Assembly: GCA_002385465.1 (NCBI GenBank)
Contig: DGDN01000083.1
Location: 906-33,067 of the forward strand
DNA length: 32,162 bases
Origin: Candidatus Fermentithermobacillaceae bacterium UBA3951
Lineage (GTDB): Bacteria; Bacillota; Sulfobacillia; Fermentithermobacillales; Fermentithermobacillaceae
Direction: 5' to 3'
In this document: piece after piece, positions 30,696 to 32,162 of the stretch
Layout of the letters: the number at the start of each line of letters is the position of its first letter
Numbering within the stretch: the first letter of the stretch is position 1
Position numbers and translations under genes: made by a program
Notes under the pieces: model-generated
What the model saw: only the letters and a program-made list of their open reading frames with translations
Told to the model about the DNA's origin: nothing
Databases searched by the model: none

Positions 30696-30896
30696 TTAGT
30701 CAGAGAACTTTCCCGCCATATCGCCGATGACGCCGCGAGCTCGCCTTACGGCCTGCCTTGCGGTGCGCCCGACAACCATCCTGGTACGCTCCATAGGAGT
30801 AGGCTCGCGCCTCCTACTCATGAGCATCACCATGCCGAGCATAAGCCCTGCTGCGGTTCCCATTGCCAAGCCATCCCAGAAAGAGCGGTTTTTCAT
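30696..30896 (-). CDS. Small single-span membrane protein, YtxH-like
   Basis: A 66-residue protein with one membrane span near residues 9-26 (GLAMGTAAGLMLGMVMLM) followed by a strongly basic, helical C-terminal part (SRRREPTPMERTRMVVGRTARQAVRRARG). This fits the YtxH-like group of small Bacillota proteins, whose function is unclear beyond stress association. GGAGGG lies 10 nt before the ATG. It sits between the zinc-ribbon gene and the AI-2E family gene, in the same direction. Confidence 0.7.
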   Translation of the reverse strand: MKNRSFWDGLAMGTAAGLMLGMVMLMSRRREPTPMERTRMVVGRTARQAVRRARGVIGDMAGKFSD

Positions 30897-30929
30897 GAGT
30901 GTCTGTCCCTCCCCTGCGAACAGCTGCGT

Positions 30930-31220
30930 CTACGCCGGACCTTTGTCGTTAAGGTGCGGGATTTGTCCGGCGCCCCCTACCTCTTCAGTTTCTCCCGGTC
31001 CCTTTCCGTCAATGACACGATGGGTGAGCACCCCTTCGCCCACTTGGTCACCCGGAATAGCAGCCTCCAGCGAGTCCAAGACCGTGGTGCCGTCGGGCTC
31101 CAGGCGGTACATCCTGAAACCATCGCCGGTAGGGACAAACTCAATGCTGCAGTCCCAGCAATAGTACTGGTTTTGACCGATTTTCCCGGTCGCTCTGGAC
31201 CGGCATTTCGGGCAGATCAA
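30930..31220 (-). CDS. Small zinc-ribbon protein
   Basis: A 96-residue protein with an N-terminal zinc ribbon made of CPKC at residues 3-6 and CWDC at residues 21-24, then a short beta segment EFVPTGDGFRMYRLEPDGT and a polar tail. I recall similar short proteins in anaerobic Bacillota but know no function. A role in RNA or DNA binding is possible. TTG at 31220 has GGGGAGG 9 nt upstream. It lies 82 bp after rarA and 33 bp before the YtxH-like gene. Confidence 0.7.
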   Translation of the reverse strand: MICPKCRSRATGKIGQNQYYCWDCSIEFVPTGDGFRMYRLEPDGTTVLDSLEAAIPGDQVGEGVLTHRVIDGKGPGETEEVGGAGQIPHLNDKGPA

Positions 31221-31302
31221 ATGCCAACGCCTCCCCGAGTTGGATTCTGCCCGAAAGAGAAGAAAGCGATACCTTTCCCCGACCCCTACAAAAACCCGGC
31301 TA

Positions 31303-32162
31303 CTACTCTTGACGCTTCCCCCGGTTTTCGATATCGTGCTCGCCTTTCACGTAGAAGGTCGTGCCTTTGAGCTCGTCCGGTAGGTACCTTTGTTCTACCC
31401 GATGGCCGGGGTAATCGTGGGCGTAATTGTAGTCAACTCCGTGGCCCAGCTTCCGGGCGCCTGAATATCCGGTTCCTCTCAGGTGGGGCGGGACGGGGTA
31501 AGCAGGTTTCTCGCGCACCGTTCTTATGGCGGAATCAATTGCAGAATAAGCCGAATTGGACTTTGGGGCGAGGGCAACGTACAGGGCCGCATGGGCCAGG
31601 ATGATCCTCGCCTCGGGCATCCCTATATGCTCCGATGCCCTGAAAGCCGATTCGGCGACGAGAAGCGCCATGGGGTCTGCAAGCCCTACATCCTCAGAGG
31701 CACAGATCACTATTCGCCGGGCTACAAACCTCGGGTCTTCTCCTGCCTCAAGCATGCGGGCCAACCAATAGATCGTGGCATCCGGATCGCTGCCTCTCAT
31801 GCTCTTTATGAAAGCGGAAATGACATCGTAATGTTGGTCGCCGAGTTTGTCGTAGAAAAGCCGGGGGCTCTGAGTTATCTCAAGGGCCCTCTCCAGCTTG
31901 AGGACTACCTTCCCGTCTCCTCCATCTTGAGCCTTGGAGACGTTGTACAAAGCTTCAAGGAGGTTCAAAGCCACGCGGGCGTCCCCTTTGGAGAAGCTCA
32001 CTATATGCTCGAGGACCCCAGGGGCAAGTTGGATCTCGCCGTCTTGCCTGTTCTTGCTATTCGCATCCTTCTCGTCCCTCTCGTCCTTGTCGTGCCTCTC
32101 GTCTTTCTCGTCCTTCCCGTCCCTCTCGGCCTTCTCGGCCTTCTCGACCTTCTCGACCTTCT
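31303..32162 (-). CDS. rarA: Replication-associated recombination protein A (MgsA/RarA), C-terminal part
   Basis: Only the last 286 residues or so are visible; the AAA+ ATPase domain lies beyond the right edge. The visible part includes the sensor-2/lid segment FSKGDARVALNLLEAL, the tetramerisation region with YDVISAFIKSMRGSDPDATIYWLARMLEAGEDPRFVARRIV, ASEDVGLADPMAL, and the C-terminal PPHLRGTGYSGARKLGHG and YAHDYPGHRVEQRYLP, all typical of RarA. RarA acts at stalled replication forks. The open frame continues to the window edge through a repetitive charged stretch (32065-32162) rather than starting at 32001. The stop at 31303 lies 82 bp before the zinc-ribbon gene. Confidence 0.93.
   Translation of the reverse strand, partial: KVEKVEKAEKAERDGKDEKDERHDKDERDEKDANSKNRQDGEIQLAPGVLEHIVSFSKGDARVALNLLEALYNVSKAQDGGDGKVVLKLERALEITQSPRLFYDKLGDQHYDVISAFIKSMRGSDPDATIYWLARMLEAGEDPRFVARRIVICASEDVGLADPMALLVAESAFRASEHIGMPEARIILAHAALYVALAPKSNSAYSAIDSAIRTVREKPAYPVPPHLRGTGYSGARKLGHGVDYNYAHDYPGHRVEQRYLPDELKGTTFYVKGEHDIENRGKRQE
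32065..32162 (-). repeat. In-frame 9-bp tandem repeats inside rarA
   Basis: On the minus strand a unit of the type GAGAAGG[TCA]C repeats at least ten times with variation, continuing past the edge. It encodes (E/D)-(K/R)-x triplets such as EKVEKAEKAERD and DEKDERHDKDERDEKD. The frame stays open throughout, so it is a low-complexity insertion rather than a break. Confidence 0.85.

Noticed and set aside
32065..32162. Tandem repeats as a possible CRISPR array or minisatellite
   Set aside because: Units are 9 bp without spacers and keep an open rarA frame, so a coding repeat is the better reading.

Overview
The window looks like a chromosomal segment of an anaerobic, amino-acid- and peptide-fermenting member of the Bacillota (Clostridia/Limnochordia-like). 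The reasons are a ThiT-type thiamine transporter under a TPP riboswitch, a YtxH-like small protein, purine-rich Shine-Dalgarno sites with many GTG and TTG starts, and ferredoxin-linked 2-oxoacid oxidation. This is inference from gene content; no marker gene fixes the taxon. No tRNA, rRNA, CRISPR array, transposase or phage gene was recognised. No stretch longer than 300 bases lacks a gene.

Left part (1-10902, all minus strand). A near-consensus promoter at 10874-10902 reads into four membrane-protein genes (10786-7835) that I cannot tie to any characterised system; one looks like DUF6754. A non-secreted gamma-glutamyltransferase homologue follows, then a tight operon for a 2-oxoacid:ferredoxin oxidoreductase (korA, korB, korC, korD) with sucC- and sucD-like genes set inside it. 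Together these could release glutamate, oxidise 2-oxoglutarate (or another 2-oxoacid) to an acyl-CoA with reduced ferredoxin, and recover ATP. At the left edge is the 5' part of a membrane sensor with a periplasmic solute-binding domain.

Middle part (10988-23980). This is a catabolic island. On the plus strand lie an M42 aminopeptidase, a DUF6282 amidohydrolase, two M24 peptidases and an N-acyl-D-amino-acid deacylase. On the minus strand is a five-gene operon: cyclic amidohydrolase, Asp/Glu/hydantoin racemase, a second N-acyl-D-amino-acid deacylase, a class I/II aminotransferase and a DUF3830 protein. A GntR/FCD regulator is divergent from the last M24 gene. AT-rich palindromes and a second shared motif in the intergenic regions suggest common control. 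The likely theme is use of modified, cyclic or D-configured amino acid derivatives and peptides.

Right part (24014-32162). This is mostly housekeeping: thiT-thiN behind a TPP riboswitch and terminator, a MATE exporter, a glutaredoxin-like protein, a VapBC-type pair followed by an adenosine-specific kinase, and a minus-strand series of rarA, zinc-ribbon protein, YtxH-like protein, AI-2E family transporter and 3-hydroxyacyl-CoA dehydrogenase. The rarA fragment carries an unusual repetitive charged insertion, and a perfect 26-bp palindrome covers the start codon of the AI-2E family gene.

The best candidate for an undescribed system is the four-gene membrane cluster at 7835-10786. Next is the five-gene operon at 12118-17496 with its shared operator-like sites.
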